Source: Ligula intestinalis
Lineage: Eukaryota; Platyhelminthes; Cestoda; Diphyllobothriidea; Diphyllobothriidae
NCBI GenBank assembly: GCA_036362985.1
Contig: JAYGXS010000004.1
Coordinates: 39,646,475 to 39,710,474 of the forward strand
Direction of reading: 5' to 3'
Length of the DNA stretch: 64,000 nt
Made by a program: the position numbers and the translations under genes. Below are positions 1-12,300 of the stretch, piece after piece (position 1 is the first letter of the stretch; every line of letters starts with the position of its first letter). The notes beneath the pieces are model-generated. The model was not told the DNA's origin. It saw only the letters and a list, made by a program, of their open reading frames with translations, and ran no database searches.

Positions 1-440
1 AAATTTAGCCTCAAAGGTGGACTTCGAAATCAGCCTAAATATTTCGCAAAGCTTTTCATCCTCTTCCAATAATGCGTTCGGGGGACTATAAATGCATCCG
101 ATAATCGCCTTTTTACGAGGATAAAGGATAATAGATGCAAAGCAGCAATTGCCCGAGAATGACTCAACATCTAGGTCGAAAGGGAAATGCTTAAAAATAG
201 CCTTAATATAGAGAAGACAACCGCCACCACGCTTAGTAGGGCGGTCTTGGCGGTAGAAATGATACTCGTCTTTTATGATTTAAGCATCGGAAATAAGTGG
301 ATGGGTCCACGACTATGTAATGCAGATAACATCCGGCTTCAGCTCGAACGCAATACCTCTAAGTTGAGCCATATTATTAAAAACAGATCTTGCAAGATGA
401 TATCTAGTGTTGCTTGAGTAATTGAACTAGGATTATCTTT
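1..440 (-). mobile_element. CR1-like LINE fragment, 5' part of endonuclease domain
   Basis: Read on the minus strand, this stretch encodes broken pieces of an exonuclease-endonuclease-phosphatase (EEP) domain like that at the N-terminus of CR1/Jockey-type LINE ORF2. I can see ELKPDVICIT (about 350-330), then RPTKRGGGCLLYIKA (about 245-200) and IIGCIYSP (about 105-80). In-frame stops and frameshifts separate the pieces, so it is a dead copy. It runs off the left edge of the window. Its 5' limit near 440 abuts a second LINE copy in the same orientation. Confidence 0.7.
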
Positions 441-1234
441 ATTTAGTAATAAAAATTTGGAGGTGGGTAATTTGGTTGGAAGTTTGGAGAATAGCCATCA
501 AGAACGAAAGATATGTGCTATGGGCTCTGAGCGCTCACTTGTCAATTCTTTCAAGAACTTGGCTGGTATATTGTCTGGACCGGATGACTTTGCTTCTTTG
601 AGGCCTTAACTCTCTTAACTAAAGATTTTGGGAATAATAGAGATTGAATTGCCGGACCGGCGTTTACAACAGCACTCTTTGCATTATCAAAATGAAGCCG
701 CTTTCCCTAGTGAATACCGAGGCAAAGAACCGGCTACAGTACTCGGCTTTCTCGTCATTCTCAACGAATTTCCGGCCTTTATCATCTTTAAGTACTTTGA
801 CTGGATCCTTGTTTTTTTATCGTCTGTTAATAAAACGGAATAAAATTTTCGGCTTTTCTATGGCCTGTTGGAGGATTCTTGATTCATAGTTTTTCTGGGC
901 CTGACGAATCAATTTTTTACCATATCTCGTTGGTGTCGGAATTCCTTGAGGTTTACTGGTGACCCAGTTTCCTTGAATAACTTTCATTTCCTATTTTTTT
1001 CTTAAATTGCCTGTTTAGGTATCTCATCAACCAGGCATGGCGACTAGTCGTCTTGTGTACCTTCACATGACAAATGTGCTTAATCAGACCTAAGGCAATC
1101 CCCTTGAGTGATTTTCAATCTTCCTCCGGATACCCTTTGATCAGACAATTCCAATTAACGGACGAAAATGCATCCTTCATTAAATTAAGGTCTGCCTTTC
1201 ATATATTCAGCTGGTCCTCTGTTTTCCTCAGACA

Positions 1235-2013
1235 TTAAGAATGGAGTGAGCAATCCCACATTAGCTTCATGTGATCATTCTTACCGAGCGGAGCTCTTGA
1301 ATGCACTTCATCTTTGTAGGATAAATCATTGGTAAAAATGAGATCCAAACAATTAGTTCGCTGGTTTTCTCGAAAGCTGGTAAGTCCTTTAACGTTCTGT
1401 ACCAAAGAGAGGTCAATCATGAGATCCATTAATTTGGAACTAAATGAAGTTGACCTCCCCTCCACTGTCAGGTTGTCCGAGTCTATTGCAGGTGCGTTAA
1501 AGGTGCCAACAATAAGAAAATCCTGGTGGCTAGCAGCTTCCTTCACCAAACCAAGGAGCGAGTCATCGGCTCTAATTGGAATGTTTGGTGACTGGTATGC
1601 GGCCAGGAATTTCAGGTTCTGTGAATTGGCCTTCTTGATCTTTAACCAGACGGATTCCCACTCCATGGCTAGAATACGTTCTATTTCGACAACAGAGTTT
1701 CAGTTTTGACGCACACAGCAACCCCACCACCTTGTCGGTTTTGGTGGTCTTCGCGGAAAAGCTGGTATTCTAGGATCGAAATCTCCGAATCCGCGATTTC
1801 TGTTTGTAGCCATGTTTCCGTTATGACAACTACATCAGGTTTCCACTCCAAAAGTACTGCCTTGAATTCATTAATATTTGAGGGAAGACTTTGGGCATTA
1901 GTGCAACAAAAGCTCAACTTAGATTTTGTCACCACTTTATTCATGTGGGTGCCTCTTGCGGGAGATTGTATGCAGGGAGCTGTCGGTGCTGATGAAAACG
2001 TACTGTTGTCCAT
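1235..2013 (-). pseudogene. LINE ORF2 endonuclease (EEP) domain, frameshifted
   Basis: Two overlapping minus-strand frames make up one APE-type endonuclease. The first (2013-1681) has LSFCCTNAQSLPSN, then KPDVVVITETWL and a RQGGGVAVCVK strand. The second (1666-1235) has FLAAYQSP, a degraded GDFNAP box that reads GTFNAP, then NCLDLIFTND and PLGKNDH, where family members usually have SDH. A frameshift near 1670-1685 splits the domain. With the aspartate of the GDFNAP box replaced, the enzyme would be inactive even if the frame were intact. Confidence 0.75.
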
Positions 2014-2131
2014 CCCGATTAGGCTGTTAGTGTAATCGGCTTTTTCCAGAGAAGTGACTTTTGGACATGTATGATCTCCCCGTTCAGAATTCGGAGATTG
2101 CTCTCACCGAGTTCGCATCTCCTGTGGAGTA

Positions 2132-2746
2132 CTACTTTGAGCAAGCTCCATTTCTCTCGCTCCGCGGGGAAAAATCCCGCTGAATAAAACCCGTTGGGTG
2201 GGAGTATCTGGGTATTGGTTGCCTGCTTAACAATAGCTGGAACTCGTCCTCACACTTAAGGACAAACTTTAACGGTCTTAGTTGGCGTTGCTCATCTATT
2301 GATTCTGTTATACGGCCCATTCGGAATGTCTTTAGAACTTCGACTTCCTCCTCACCCTTTAGGAGGGATTTCAGATATTTTTTAAATAACTTCGTGTCCT
2401 CTTCAGTTCTTGACTTCGGGGTATCAGAAGTAGCTTCCGGCATACCTTTTATGACTATGCAGTTTATACGAGTGAAACTCGCCTTCCGACTGTCGTCCTC
2501 TTCTGCTTCACTAAGGTGTTTAAGGACCGAGTTACTCTCAGGTTCTGCGCATACTGACGCCCTCATGTCAATGTTAGCCTTCGGAGATGCTCTTTTTGAT
2601 TGGATCGTGCTTAAGCTCGGCCCACCTACATTAGCCGTGTGGCTTGGTTGGTCTTTTTGTGGAAGTCCAAGAGCGCTTCTTCGTTCACCGAGAAGCCTGT
2701 GGGTTGACCGTTTCCTCTGTCCATGGCAGACTACCGACTCAGTCAA
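2132..2746 (-). pseudogene. LINE ORF1-like open frame (204 aa)
   Basis: This open frame lies upstream, on the minus strand, of the endonuclease frame of the same LINE. Its central part has a KASFTRINCIVIKGMPE segment followed by a charged stretch and KTFRMGR, a pattern I associate with ORF1 nucleic-acid chaperone proteins of CR1-like LINEs. The first 80 residues are basic and low in structure. The start codon is simply the first ATG and may not be native. It is probably a remnant rather than a host gene. Confidence 0.5.
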
Positions 2747-3096
2747 GCAACCTGGCTGCCTGAGGTAAGCGCTCGATTTCTACGCGAGGGGTTGGAGGTT
2801 CACATCCGGGTGGTAAACCGACTTTTTCTCTCTGGTGCGGTGACGTCGGGAGTTCAAATACAGGCACTGGCGAATGTTTTTCCCTCCTGCAGGGCTGCAT
2901 TGCACAACCTTACAATTCCCGAGACTTAAGTGACTTTGCGCGAAGGCACTCCGATAAATTGTGCACTTTAATCGATAGAAGTGAAATGATAGCTGAAAAA
3001 ATTTCCCAAAAGCCTAATTTTGATGATAACTTTGACATGAGAGTAATGAAAAAAATAATTTGTGTATTTCAGGCGCAATGGGCCTCATCAATAAAC

Positions 3097-3615
3097 CTAA
3101 AATTTGATAACACGAAGTACTAGAAATAGTTGGTTTAACAAACAGTATCCGAAGTCTATAGCTATAAGACGAATGTAACTGTTAAGAAGCGAATTTGTTA
3201 GATTCCAAAAAAATGAATATAGCAGTGTCATGCAGAAGGTGAAATTCAAGGGCACACACAGATGAGCCACATCGTTATCTATATTCTGACTATGTATTCT
3301 GGTACCCACTGCCTCTGTTAGTTCGGGGGGGGGGGGGCTTGGAAGCAAACTCAGTCGAAGCTGAGCGTGTAGTAGAACAATAGGTATTAACAAAACATTA
3401 CTGGTATATCCGGGTTTCCGCACTACACTCGGGTTGCCAAACCGGTGCGGCATAATAGAACATAGGGAACCCACCAGTTTATGATCGTGATGGGCACCGC
3501 CGTATGAGATCCAAAAGTCCGTCAAATCTACAAGACCATCGTTGGGGACGTCTAAGATGTGACTAAATATAAGGCCCTGATGATGGTTGATGACTAGCGA
3601 AACGAGAGCCGTCAA
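3097..3615 (-). other. Unassigned 172-codon open frame, probably repeat-derived
   Basis: A minus-strand open frame whose central part (HHQGLIFSHILDVPNDGLVD, then GGAHHDHKLVGS and MPHRFGNP) looks composed rather than random. I could not tie it to a family. It lies between two LINE blocks and its C-terminal third is hydrophobic and AT-rich, so the open frame may be fortuitous. The run of G at about 3328-3338 lies inside it. No splice context or neighbour supports a host gene. Confidence 0.2.
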
Positions 3616-3954
3616 GACTGCGTCCTGATTCCGGGGGACACGAGTCAGATGAAGGTAGTTTTAAGAAGGCATACTTAATTCCCGGTGGTCCTTTCTCGCG
3701 ATCGTGGAGAAAGCTGCCCGGAAACGAGGAGGAAAACCAAAGGTTAATAGATTTCGTAAGAAGATAAATGTGCGGTCTTCGCTTGAATTACCAAGGACTA
3801 GTCAACGCCGAATATCAATCGGCAAATTATTCCAAAAAAAGCTATGCCTCGAAGCAAAAAAAGATCGTTTAGAAGCGGAAGAAGCAGGAGGAGGTATAAT
3901 CAAAGTTGAATTTCTTAGGTAGTAAGGGTGAGAAACGGAGGTAAGGACAGAAAT

Positions 3955-4275
3955 CTTGGGGAGATTTGAACTATTATTAAGGCGAAACAGGAGACAAAAC
4001 CCTGCTTCCAGTCTCCTTACGCAAAGAAATTTCAGTTTCGTTTGACATTTTTAAACGCAAACTTGATTCTCATTTGCTGAGAAACTGTGGCTGATATAAT
4101 GAACAAAGTGTCAGTCGCAGCACCTTGCAACTGGCTCACACTTATCGCTGATGTTAAGCCTACATTTATGCATTTGTATTATGTACTGTTGTTACGGTGG
4201 ACCTATTATGCGATTTTGGTTATGAATAGGGAGCTCAAGGGCGAAAGCCTTCTTCCCTTAATAAAGTGACTTAAA
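3955..4275 (+). mobile_element. CR1-like LINE 3' end with tail (plus strand)
   Basis: The plus strand at about 3990-4091 encodes the last residues of a LINE ORF2, ending FDIFKRKLDSHLLRNC and a stop. About 150 bp of 3' UTR follows, ending in a tail reading gggcgaaagccttcttccct and then TTAATAAAGTGAC. The same tail recurs near 32990. Everything upstream of the last 35 codons is missing or unrecognisable, so this is a strongly 5'-truncated insertion. Confidence 0.7.
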
Positions 4276-4735
4276 GTGACTTATCTCACATCTATCTGAG
4301 TATGAAGTATCTGAAAATGCCGGATAGAGGACCCTTTTAGTGAATCTTCTTTGGACACTTTCAATTTTTGAACGGCTAGATTCGTTCATTAGACCGAAGA
4401 ATGGACAACAGTATTCGAGAATAGGTAGCACATACATACGATAAAGTCTAAGCTTCATTTCGGGAAGGTAGAAATTATAAGAGATGAAGCCGTATATCTG
4501 AGCAGCTTTTGCTGGAATTCTATCAGCGTGAGGTGAAAGATCTAATTGATTGGTGAAACATAAACCTAAGTCCTTAATGTTAGAACATTCAGTCATGGGG
4601 CAATCTTGAAAAATGATAGGCTGTGGCAGCCTTTCAGGCCCAAAACACACGAACTGGCACTTAGAAGGCGAAAACTCCATCCGGCACGTGGAGCTCCACG
4701 CAGATAGAGCGTTGAAATCCAAACGAATATCTATG
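4276..4735 (-). mobile_element. LINE ORF2 C-terminal RT fragment (minus strand)
   Basis: The minus-strand frame carries the RT thumb and connector of a CR1/Jockey-type LINE: a MEFSPSKCQFVCFGPE strand, then SNIKDLGLCF, then PILEYCCPFFG and VQRRFTKRVLYPAF. The homology ends at SYSDRC, near 4290, where sequence of the oppositely oriented LINE tail begins. The RT catalytic box is not present in this fragment. It is a pseudogenic remnant. Confidence 0.75.
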
Positions 4736-5039
4736 ATATCAGGAATGACTGAGCCTTCGTAGTAGTTCTAGCTGTATTTTTTGGCGGTGGAAAAGTCCTC
4801 CTGCGCGTAGAAGCAGAAGAACTGCGGTTAAAGTTCGATGAGGACAAAATTTTGCAGGAGGCAGCCTAGTCCTGTTGTAGACTTCTGAAGGGTACGGTAT
4901 TTCTCGAAGGAGTTTAAATCCTAGTCCTAACAGGCTGTAAAGTCTTGTAATAGCCTTGATATCAAAGAAATTTTAAATCCCTTGGATGTCGGAAATGCAA
5001 GTCGATTTAAACCGCACGCTAGGTTAATTCCGTTTGCCT

Positions 5040-5915
5040 TTAAGAAGTGTGTCACATTGTGGCTCAAAACGAAGAAAGTCAGCGCGACGGTGACTCCCAC
5101 AACTTCGCATTCGATTGAATGCGCCTGTCGAGCGTGACTTAAGAAAATATCTGGGTATCACTATTGTGCCATCGCTGAAGACATCTTTTCAGTGTGTAAG
5201 GGCTGCCAAGAGGGCTAACGGAACATTTATTCGTTCACATCTGGAATATGGCATTCAGGCCTGGCAACCATGGATGCAAAAAGACTACCAGATTGTGGAG
5301 AGAGTTCAACAAATGGCAAAGAAAATTGTGAAGGGCCTTAATTCTTCATACTACGAATGTTGACTAGAAGCACTTAACTTTTTTCCTCTTGAGTACAGGC
5401 AAATCCGAGGCGACCTCATACAGACGTACCAGCTCGTGAGGAATCAAGAGTGTGTCCTGAAGTTCGATGATTTTTTCGCATTCGCCACTTCAAACAACCT
5501 CCGTGGGAATTCCCTTAAACTTCGGGGAACCTTATCTCACCTAGATGTCCGCAAGCATTCGTTATCACAACGATTCGTCGGTGCTGGGAACGGACTGCAC
5601 AAGGAGGTCGGAATGGCGAACTCCAAGGATGCATTCAAACGAAAACTGGATGGACATTTACTTAACATTTGCCGTTCATATGCACAAGGAAGCAGTAGTA
5701 ATCTACGCATTGACCAAAACTATAGATAAAACTATACAAGTGTATATGTTACTTACTATTTTAAAGTATCTTATTTTATGTTGGATATATTATGCACACA
5801 AGAAACCACTGAGTGCTCTCACGGACACATCGACCATACCTGCAGCTAACATTTGTACATGTTTATATGTTACTCACTTTTTTCTGTAACATTTTGGATA
5901 TTTCATGCGTACTGT
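5040..5915 (+). mobile_element. CR1-like LINE 3' third: RT thumb, C-terminus and 3' UTR
   Basis: Plus-strand frames give the C-terminal RT region of a CR1-like LINE. They show ERDLRKYLGI, then SHLEYGIQAWQPW, VERVQQMAKKIVKGL, EALNFFPLEYRQIRGDLI, NNLRGNSLKL and finally DAFKRKLDGHL near 5627-5665. A stop and a frame change at about 5360-5436 break it. Downstream, about 5738-5910, is an AT-rich 3' UTR containing two related copies of a segment starting near tatatgttactya. The element is 5'-truncated and dead. Confidence 0.8.
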
Positions 5916-8690
5916 TTTCAACAGGGTCTTCGAAGGCATTGGCTACTACCCCAAATATACTGAACCAACCTGACTGAAACCGAAACGCTTTTCAGGCAGC
6001 TGATTGATCCAGAGCGTTTTGGGACTGGCTGTACTGTACGCTGGACGTACGTGATAGAACTTCGGCGATGGACAAACCAGGGGCCGGCGTAACTGCAGTG
6101 TTGGCGTGATGAGTCAGCGCTGGCGTTAAAATCCACTCTAGGCACATTTCGAGAATGCTCGTTGCTGGGCGATTTAGCAGTTCATCTAGCAGACGGCGTC
6201 AAAGGACAAAAAGAATCTAACCATCTCTTGCCAGTAGAAGTTCTAGGCTTTTGCAACAGCGTCCGTGGGTTTTTGGGTCGATCTGAATGGTAGGGTCGCA
6301 GTAATTGAAACAGCTCCTTCGATGCAGACAGTGACGATTCGACGTCAAGCAGAATTCCAAAAACTTAATCAGGAAGCAGTTGCCTCCCACCGTGTCCACT
6401 CTCTGAACACGTTCTGAAGTTCCATACATTCTAGTAAATAACAATCGGAAAATTCCTACTCGTAGAGATTTCTGGGCTTAGTACAGAGATTTTCGATTCT
6501 GCAGCTTGGTTTTTTGTCTGGTCCGTTGAGAGCAATTTGAAGTTCCTGTCACAGAAAATCAAAAAAAGTTTTCATTCATCGTACAGATAATTATTTTTTG
6601 AACAATTAGTAGGCATTTCGATCAGTCATCCGCTCAAGCGTAATCGGGAGGTTCGAAGGAGTAAAATGCCGTCTGCAGCGGTAGCCCTTTGTCTTGCTTG
6701 ATTTTATTTTTAAACTTTGCATTCCTCAACAAGCTTTCTACAAGACGGCATTTATTAATAAAATGAAGTTAAACATAAGAATGATTTAGTTTACTGAAAG
6801 CGTAAAAACTCCTTTACGTACGAAAAACCGCGAGACAAACGACTGTTATGTTTCCATAGGAAAAATTAATTCATCCAATAACCATGCGGCCAGTGCTATT
6901 GTCGGAAAAAATCACAGTCACATCACAAACGAGTTAAAGAAGGAATTGTGCGGAAAACTGTAATCCTCCTCATGATTGAAATACATGTGAAAAAAGGAGC
7001 CAGTAATTTTTTCAATCGTGAAACCTTATGATAACCAAGGACCGACGGACGTACATTTTCTCCAAAAAATAGTCATTCGAAAACATTTGCGCAATAGATT
7101 TACGTGACACATCGTTTACGTATGCAGAATTTTACAGATGGGCTCAGCTTTTCAGGAAGCTTTAAGCTGAGCATTTGATAGCATGCGCTTAATAAGACCT
7201 ATATTGCGAAGCAATTAACATTTACTTCAACATTTCTGCATAATATTATATTCGTGGGCATTTCACAGAATGTTGACGTACAGAATGCGTGCACTACTTC
7301 AAAGACATGCAGGAGAGCCTAATAACGAACGCGGACTGTAATTTTGCTAAAAAACTTTCTTTTAAAAACTGATTTTCGGCCATAGACTTGCATTGTCAAA
7401 TCTATCTTGGATTTGCAGTGTTTTTCAAACGATTCAATTACTTTATTTTTTTCCCGCGCGCAGTCTAACTACTTGGTTTGCATGCTGCATTTTAGAGAGT
7501 TTAGTTAATGGGCGTCGCGAAGTGTCATCGGATGCAGCCCTTTGTTAAGATATTCCATTGCACTATCAGGCAGTCCATTTTAATAAGATTTCCCTCCAAA
7601 TGGATATAATCAGCACTGAACGAAAGCTCATTGTTAGCGAAGGTACAGATTTATTAGATAGTCTATGCATTTTCGACTTGCATTTGAATGTCTCATTAAA
7701 CCTGGTTTGATAGCAAGGTGGTCTGTAAAATCATAGTTTCAGTGTACATAAAAATTTCCCCGATCAATACTGGGGACCCCATTATCGCTTATCCAGGAAC
7801 AGAAGTCCCCTCTCCACTTCTTCCATCGTGAACTGTAGATAGGGAAATATTGAGTTCAATCGCTCTCTGTAGTTGTTGCTTCTGCCCTGGTTCATGACGG
7901 CGGAAGCGTCTTCAACGTAGTGTTTCCAAATTTAGGTTTTTGCGTTTCGTGCGTTTCTAATAGCACTTCGGCAATGAGCCCCGAGATTGGGGACCTTATT
8001 GGTGTCTTTGATTTGCTCATATGTGGTGCCTTAGAAGGCGAAGGTCTTGGGGCAATGCTCCATGAGTTCTATGAGATCCTAAGTTTTGTTTTGATTTTAT
8101 TTCTCATCTTAATTCTGAAATATAAGGCCCGAAATGTTTTTAACAGCAAGGGCCTGTGGTATGGGTGTGAAGAGTGAGATGACAGCCAGGGGCATCATCG
8201 TTTCATCTGGCTCAATTGTGTCTGTCTTTGTTTTGTCGAAGAACTGTACTTTCCATTGGACTATCGTTTATAAGTCTGCCGTAATAAACCTGAAATTATG
8301 AATTGGCCAGTTTGCCAACCCGTATGTTAACGTTCCTCAGAGGGAGATGGTTGGCCGTAAGGGTACGTTTAGCTTGTGTACTTTTAGAAGGCCGTAGAAT
8401 CGAGCCATGGCTGCTTTGGTGAGCTTCGCTTTGTACCAGTGCTTGATTGCGACGATCTTTTCTTTCTTTAGTCGAACAACAGCTCTGCTCAATTTTGCCA
8501 GTAATGGCTTTAGGCTGGCGGCGTGGTTTGCTCTGTGGGACTTTCGATCATTAAGGAGCGTTCGGATTTAGTTTTGATAGTCAACTGTATTGATTAAAAC
8601 CATTAGTCGGCCTTTTGGTTTGCAACAAATTTGTTTAAACGGCTTCAATGATAAAGAACATGGCTTGTGTTCGACACACTAATTAGGGAA
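5916..8690. other. No supported gene; degenerate single-copy or repeat sequence
   Basis: I find no exon-like segment with splice signals and no recognisable protein in this stretch. Open frames are short and compositionally random. Upstream exons of the large gene that begins at 9308 in my reading might lie here or to the left, but none can be supported from sequence alone. Confidence 0.4.
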
Positions 8691-8835
8691 AATGTCCTCT
8701 AAACGGGCCCTGTGGTAGATGCACTGGACCAACACAGGGTCTATATCAGAGCACGGTAGGCATTATTTCGCTTGCGCTCCCGTACTAAGTGCCCAATGCA
8801 GAGGCGTGGTGGCACGCTGAGGTAAAGGAAAAGGC
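8690..8835 (+). repeat. Dispersed repeat family B, partial copy 1
   Basis: This segment aligns by eye with the left half of the repeat at 34640-34930. Shared pieces are ctaaacggg, then gtgcactggaccaac, a spacer, ctcccgta..aagtgcc and the gcgtgGTgGCACGC-like end. It is the shortest of the three family B copies in the window and has no coding capacity. Confidence 0.5.
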
Positions 8836-9307
8836 AAGGTCGAAATCGACGACGTCAACTGGCTTAGAGACAATAAAACATATTGAAATAATTATTAAAT
8901 TATTAATGCACCTAAGCTTTACACTGGGTTCTACGCTGTCAGCGTTTGCGTTTTCGCAAACTAGGAGAGCAGCCGCTTCGAGTTTTTGGTTCGTTATTGC
9001 TAATCACACGGTTTCTTGAATTGCACCTGCTCATACTAACGTCTAACCTTAATGTTGCATTTTGTCCTAGCCGACAGTCGACATTGGTTGTCGTCAACTA
9101 AGTCTACTGCTTCCTCCTTTGATGAAAAATTAAAGACCGATTCCGTTAAGCCCTGCAAGAAATTTCGAAAATACAAAAAGTCTAATATTTCTGTTTAGCT
9201 CGCGAAAGCATCACCAGTTGTCTAGATCTCTGCGGTCTAGTTTTCTTTCAGCCTAATCCCCTTCGATCCTGTCAGTAAATTTAAAAACTATCATCTTTTC
9301 TCTTTAG

Positions 9308-9364
9308 ATGACCTCCAAAAATTGCGCCAGATTGTCCAGCGTCAGAAGGCCGAGGTCGCGAGAC
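9308..9364 (+). CDS. Exon 1 of the chain (57 bp, phase 1-1)
   Basis: The exon lies between tctttag and gtaagt. Entered in phase 1, it reads DDLQKLRQIVQRQKAEVAR, an amphipathic, coiled-coil-like helix. A different frame begins with ATG here, but that frame does not continue into the next exon, so I prefer the phase-1 reading. The preceding exon is not identified. Confidence 0.65.
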
Positions 9365-12300
9365 GTAAGTGACCCACATCGTCACAACTGTCATAGTTTA
9401 AACTGCACTCCTGTCTGCACCATTTCATTTCATTTCCCTTCACAATTCCATCTTGCTTTAGGTAAAGGAGTACCTTCAAACGCTCTCCTGACCAGTACAG
9501 AAGATAGCAATGTGGTAGCGCACCCGGTGGCCACCTTTACCGATTCTGAGCCCTCCAGACTTCCAGTCAACCGAAAAGTGGCTGAGTGCTCTAGTCCACC
9601 TGCATATCGTGGTGAGTTAGCATAGTTGTTGACCATATGCTTAGTGTTCGTGAATTTGCAGGCCTTTCAATAGGGGTCCATTATTCTACGTAGCCCTTTC
9701 CTTTATTCGTTCGCAACTGTCTGGACGCGGCTCCTATTACGACTTATCTCTATTTTGTAGCTTATCTCAGATACCGCAGCCTTACACGGGTGAATAAAAC
9801 ATAAATCTGAGTTGAGCCGTAAGGTATACCCCCTTGGTGTAATGATCGGCTTTTCTCAATTTCTCCCTAATGCCAACACAGCTCATTACATAACGTGTCA
9901 TTCATTTACCGTCTAGGGTTCTCTTCAGTTATTCATATCGCTCGCGAGCGCACCTGCGATTCCGCCCGATCTTCAGCACCCCAGGCTGATTTACACACGC
10001 GCAGTCGGAAAGTCGCTCATCCCACCTCGGCTAGGTCTGGAGGCATGATCACTACCAGTGACTGGCGGTTGGGTAGTCAGCTCATCCAAAAGTTCTTTGG
10101 TAGCAAAATTGAACAGTCACCGACCCAATCAGTGGATCAAAGTACGTCTCCGGCAGGCTGGATTGTCTTCTATCTTTTCTATTTCTCCTGTTCTGCCAGC
10201 TTATTAACATTTGATTCTCACAGCCCAGCATCTTACTTACAAACTTTTATGGTTTGCCGTCTCCCTTGAAGAATCTGATCGCCTGGTATCTCCCAAATCC
10301 CAGTCATTGCTCCATAAAGTGGATGTGAAGGTCACGGAAGAAGAGCCCAGAACGGCGAGCGCTAAAGACACTAATGACGGAGAAACCGTAATCAGCAACT
10401 CCCAAATCCTAAACGATGGCCCTCGAGTCGGCTCCACGATACACTCTCTCGAGGAAGATGTTGCAAACACCGAAGCACCTAGTCTAGTTGGACAAAAGCG
10501 CCCTGCTGGTATGTCAGTGACCACTATAAATAAATGGATATAGCCTTCACCGTCTCCCGAAGAGGTGCACATTCTTGGACTAAGTTGTATTTATATTGAC
10601 GTTTCTAAAATACGCCTTCACCTTCAGAGTGCAGGGCTCACTTTTCCACTGGCATTGTATTAATGTACCTCGCGGCCAGCCTCGTATTCTAACCGTATCC
10701 AGTGCACATGCGTTCGTTCGCCCGTTGACCTATAGTTAGTTGTGGCCTCTCCACTATCAGCCAATGGCGGGCTCTCGTCTCCTACATCCCCTTTGCGGCT
10801 GGCGTAGCCCCTCTTCGGGAGATGATGAACGTGATATGATATCGGGACGTCAACTCTTAACGGATGAATAGATACGCATTTATATGCAAAATATAATGGG
10901 ACAATGGTACGTCTATTGCTAGCTTGTTAGCAGTCATCTGCCGGCCATACCAACAACCAGGCCTCGATGACCTGCGCATCCAAGCCGGGTCCTTTGGTCG
11001 TTGGAGGTTAAGCAGTTCAGCACTCTTCCTTTGAACCAAGAGCCCCCTGTCCTGTCGGTTGCGACCAGAAATATTAACTATAGTAAAAGGGCATTCACCG
11101 ACCAGTTTATGCGAAGTGCTCGTTCCGTTGTACCTGGAAGCTAAATCTGCACACAAACCTCGTCTCTACGTGGCCATTTGCAAGGGCTAGTTTCAGCCCC
11201 AACGAATAACAGGATGAGCAAATTCTATAACCTAGTGGATAAACGCCATTCAGAGGACACAAAAATTGAATGGTTTGAAAATTGCGTCGGCAGACAATCT
11301 GTTTTTATTTAACAATGAAGTTTAAAAGGAATTAATACTTCTTTCGCCATACCTATACCTCTTCTGATTACCTCCCAGTTTCCTAGCCTCTTCATGTTTT
11401 ATCCCTTTCCTTGTCTGGTATCATATACCAGGTGAAGTCGTTAGCTTTCATGTCTGTCTGCTAAGGCTCAGAATGGGGGCAGTACAGACCGCACGCTACA
11501 AGACTTTCCTCGGCAGTTCTTAAGTCAGACAAGGGGCATGTCTGGATCTCCACACCCTATGTTCTTTTTAAAAATTAATAGATGCAGAATTGTGTATTGG
11601 ACTTTTCTTCCATGTTTATGCTATAAAGACCTGGGGACAGCCTGTACCACCAGTACCACTGCAATCTCTAGTGATGACCTTGTCTCAATCAACCTTTCTG
11701 TCTGTTAGCAGCAAGCTGCCAAAAGTCTGCCAGGAATCAGGCGAAGAGTGGCCAGCAGGAGCGCTCACAGCATCAGCAACACCAACAGCAGCATAACCAG
11801 GAGCAGCCAGCGGGCGCGACGACTGAAAGAGGCGCTGTCGCTCCCGTTCCGGATCGCGAGGCCCTCCGAGCGTTGGTTCGGCAGCAGAGGAAAGAGCGCC
11901 AGGAGAAGCGCCAGCGGGAACTGGAGGCTGCGGAGCTGACCAGGACAAGGATCGCTCGAAATCTGCAGTTAACTGCACAGAAGGCCGCCGCTGCTGCTAC
12001 TCAACGTGGGCGCCATGGGCCCCCACCCCACAAGCCGCCAGTTGGAGCTTGGAATGTGAGCATTCTTTGCACCATAATCCTTTTTTTATTCATAAAGCCA
12101 ATTTATATTTTTTCACTCACGCTGTTAAGGTCGCAGAAAAGTATTTCTGAGAAATTAAAATCGCAAATGAAAAGATCTGACTTGTTACTATTTGTGTCAT
12201 TACCTTCATTGTTTGTACAGTTCGACCGTCACTACCAAAGATATCCACCATGTGCTCCACAACAGCGTGGGCGCACGAACGTCGACTGTAATTATAGTTA

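Larger units (their letters stand above)
480..2760 (-). mobile_element. Degenerate CR1-like LINE (ORF1 plus endonuclease plus start of RT)
   Basis: On the minus strand, from high to low coordinates, there is an ORF1-like segment (2746-2132), an EEP endonuclease (2013-1235) and the linker into reverse transcriptase. The linker shows KAEYCSRFFASVF near 750-710 and a frameshifted form of the usual SSGPDNIPAKFLKE motif near 590-540. The element stops abruptly near 480, before the RT palm. Frameshifts (for example near 1680) and stops show it is inactive. Order and spacing are those of a 3'-truncated non-LTR retrotransposon. Confidence 0.75.

Noticed and set aside
3704..3922. 72-aa basic ORF as a small gene
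   Set aside because: Lys/Arg-rich but without any family resemblance or splice context; probably part of degenerate repeat sequence just upstream of a LINE tail.
9308..9625. A 105-aa gene starting at the ATG of 9308
   Set aside because: The frame crosses two good splice sites and changes character between them. The spliced phase-1 reading continues into the following exons.
11685..11978. Minus-strand 97-aa ORF
   Set aside because: Antisense shadow of exon 5, produced by its GC-rich coding composition.
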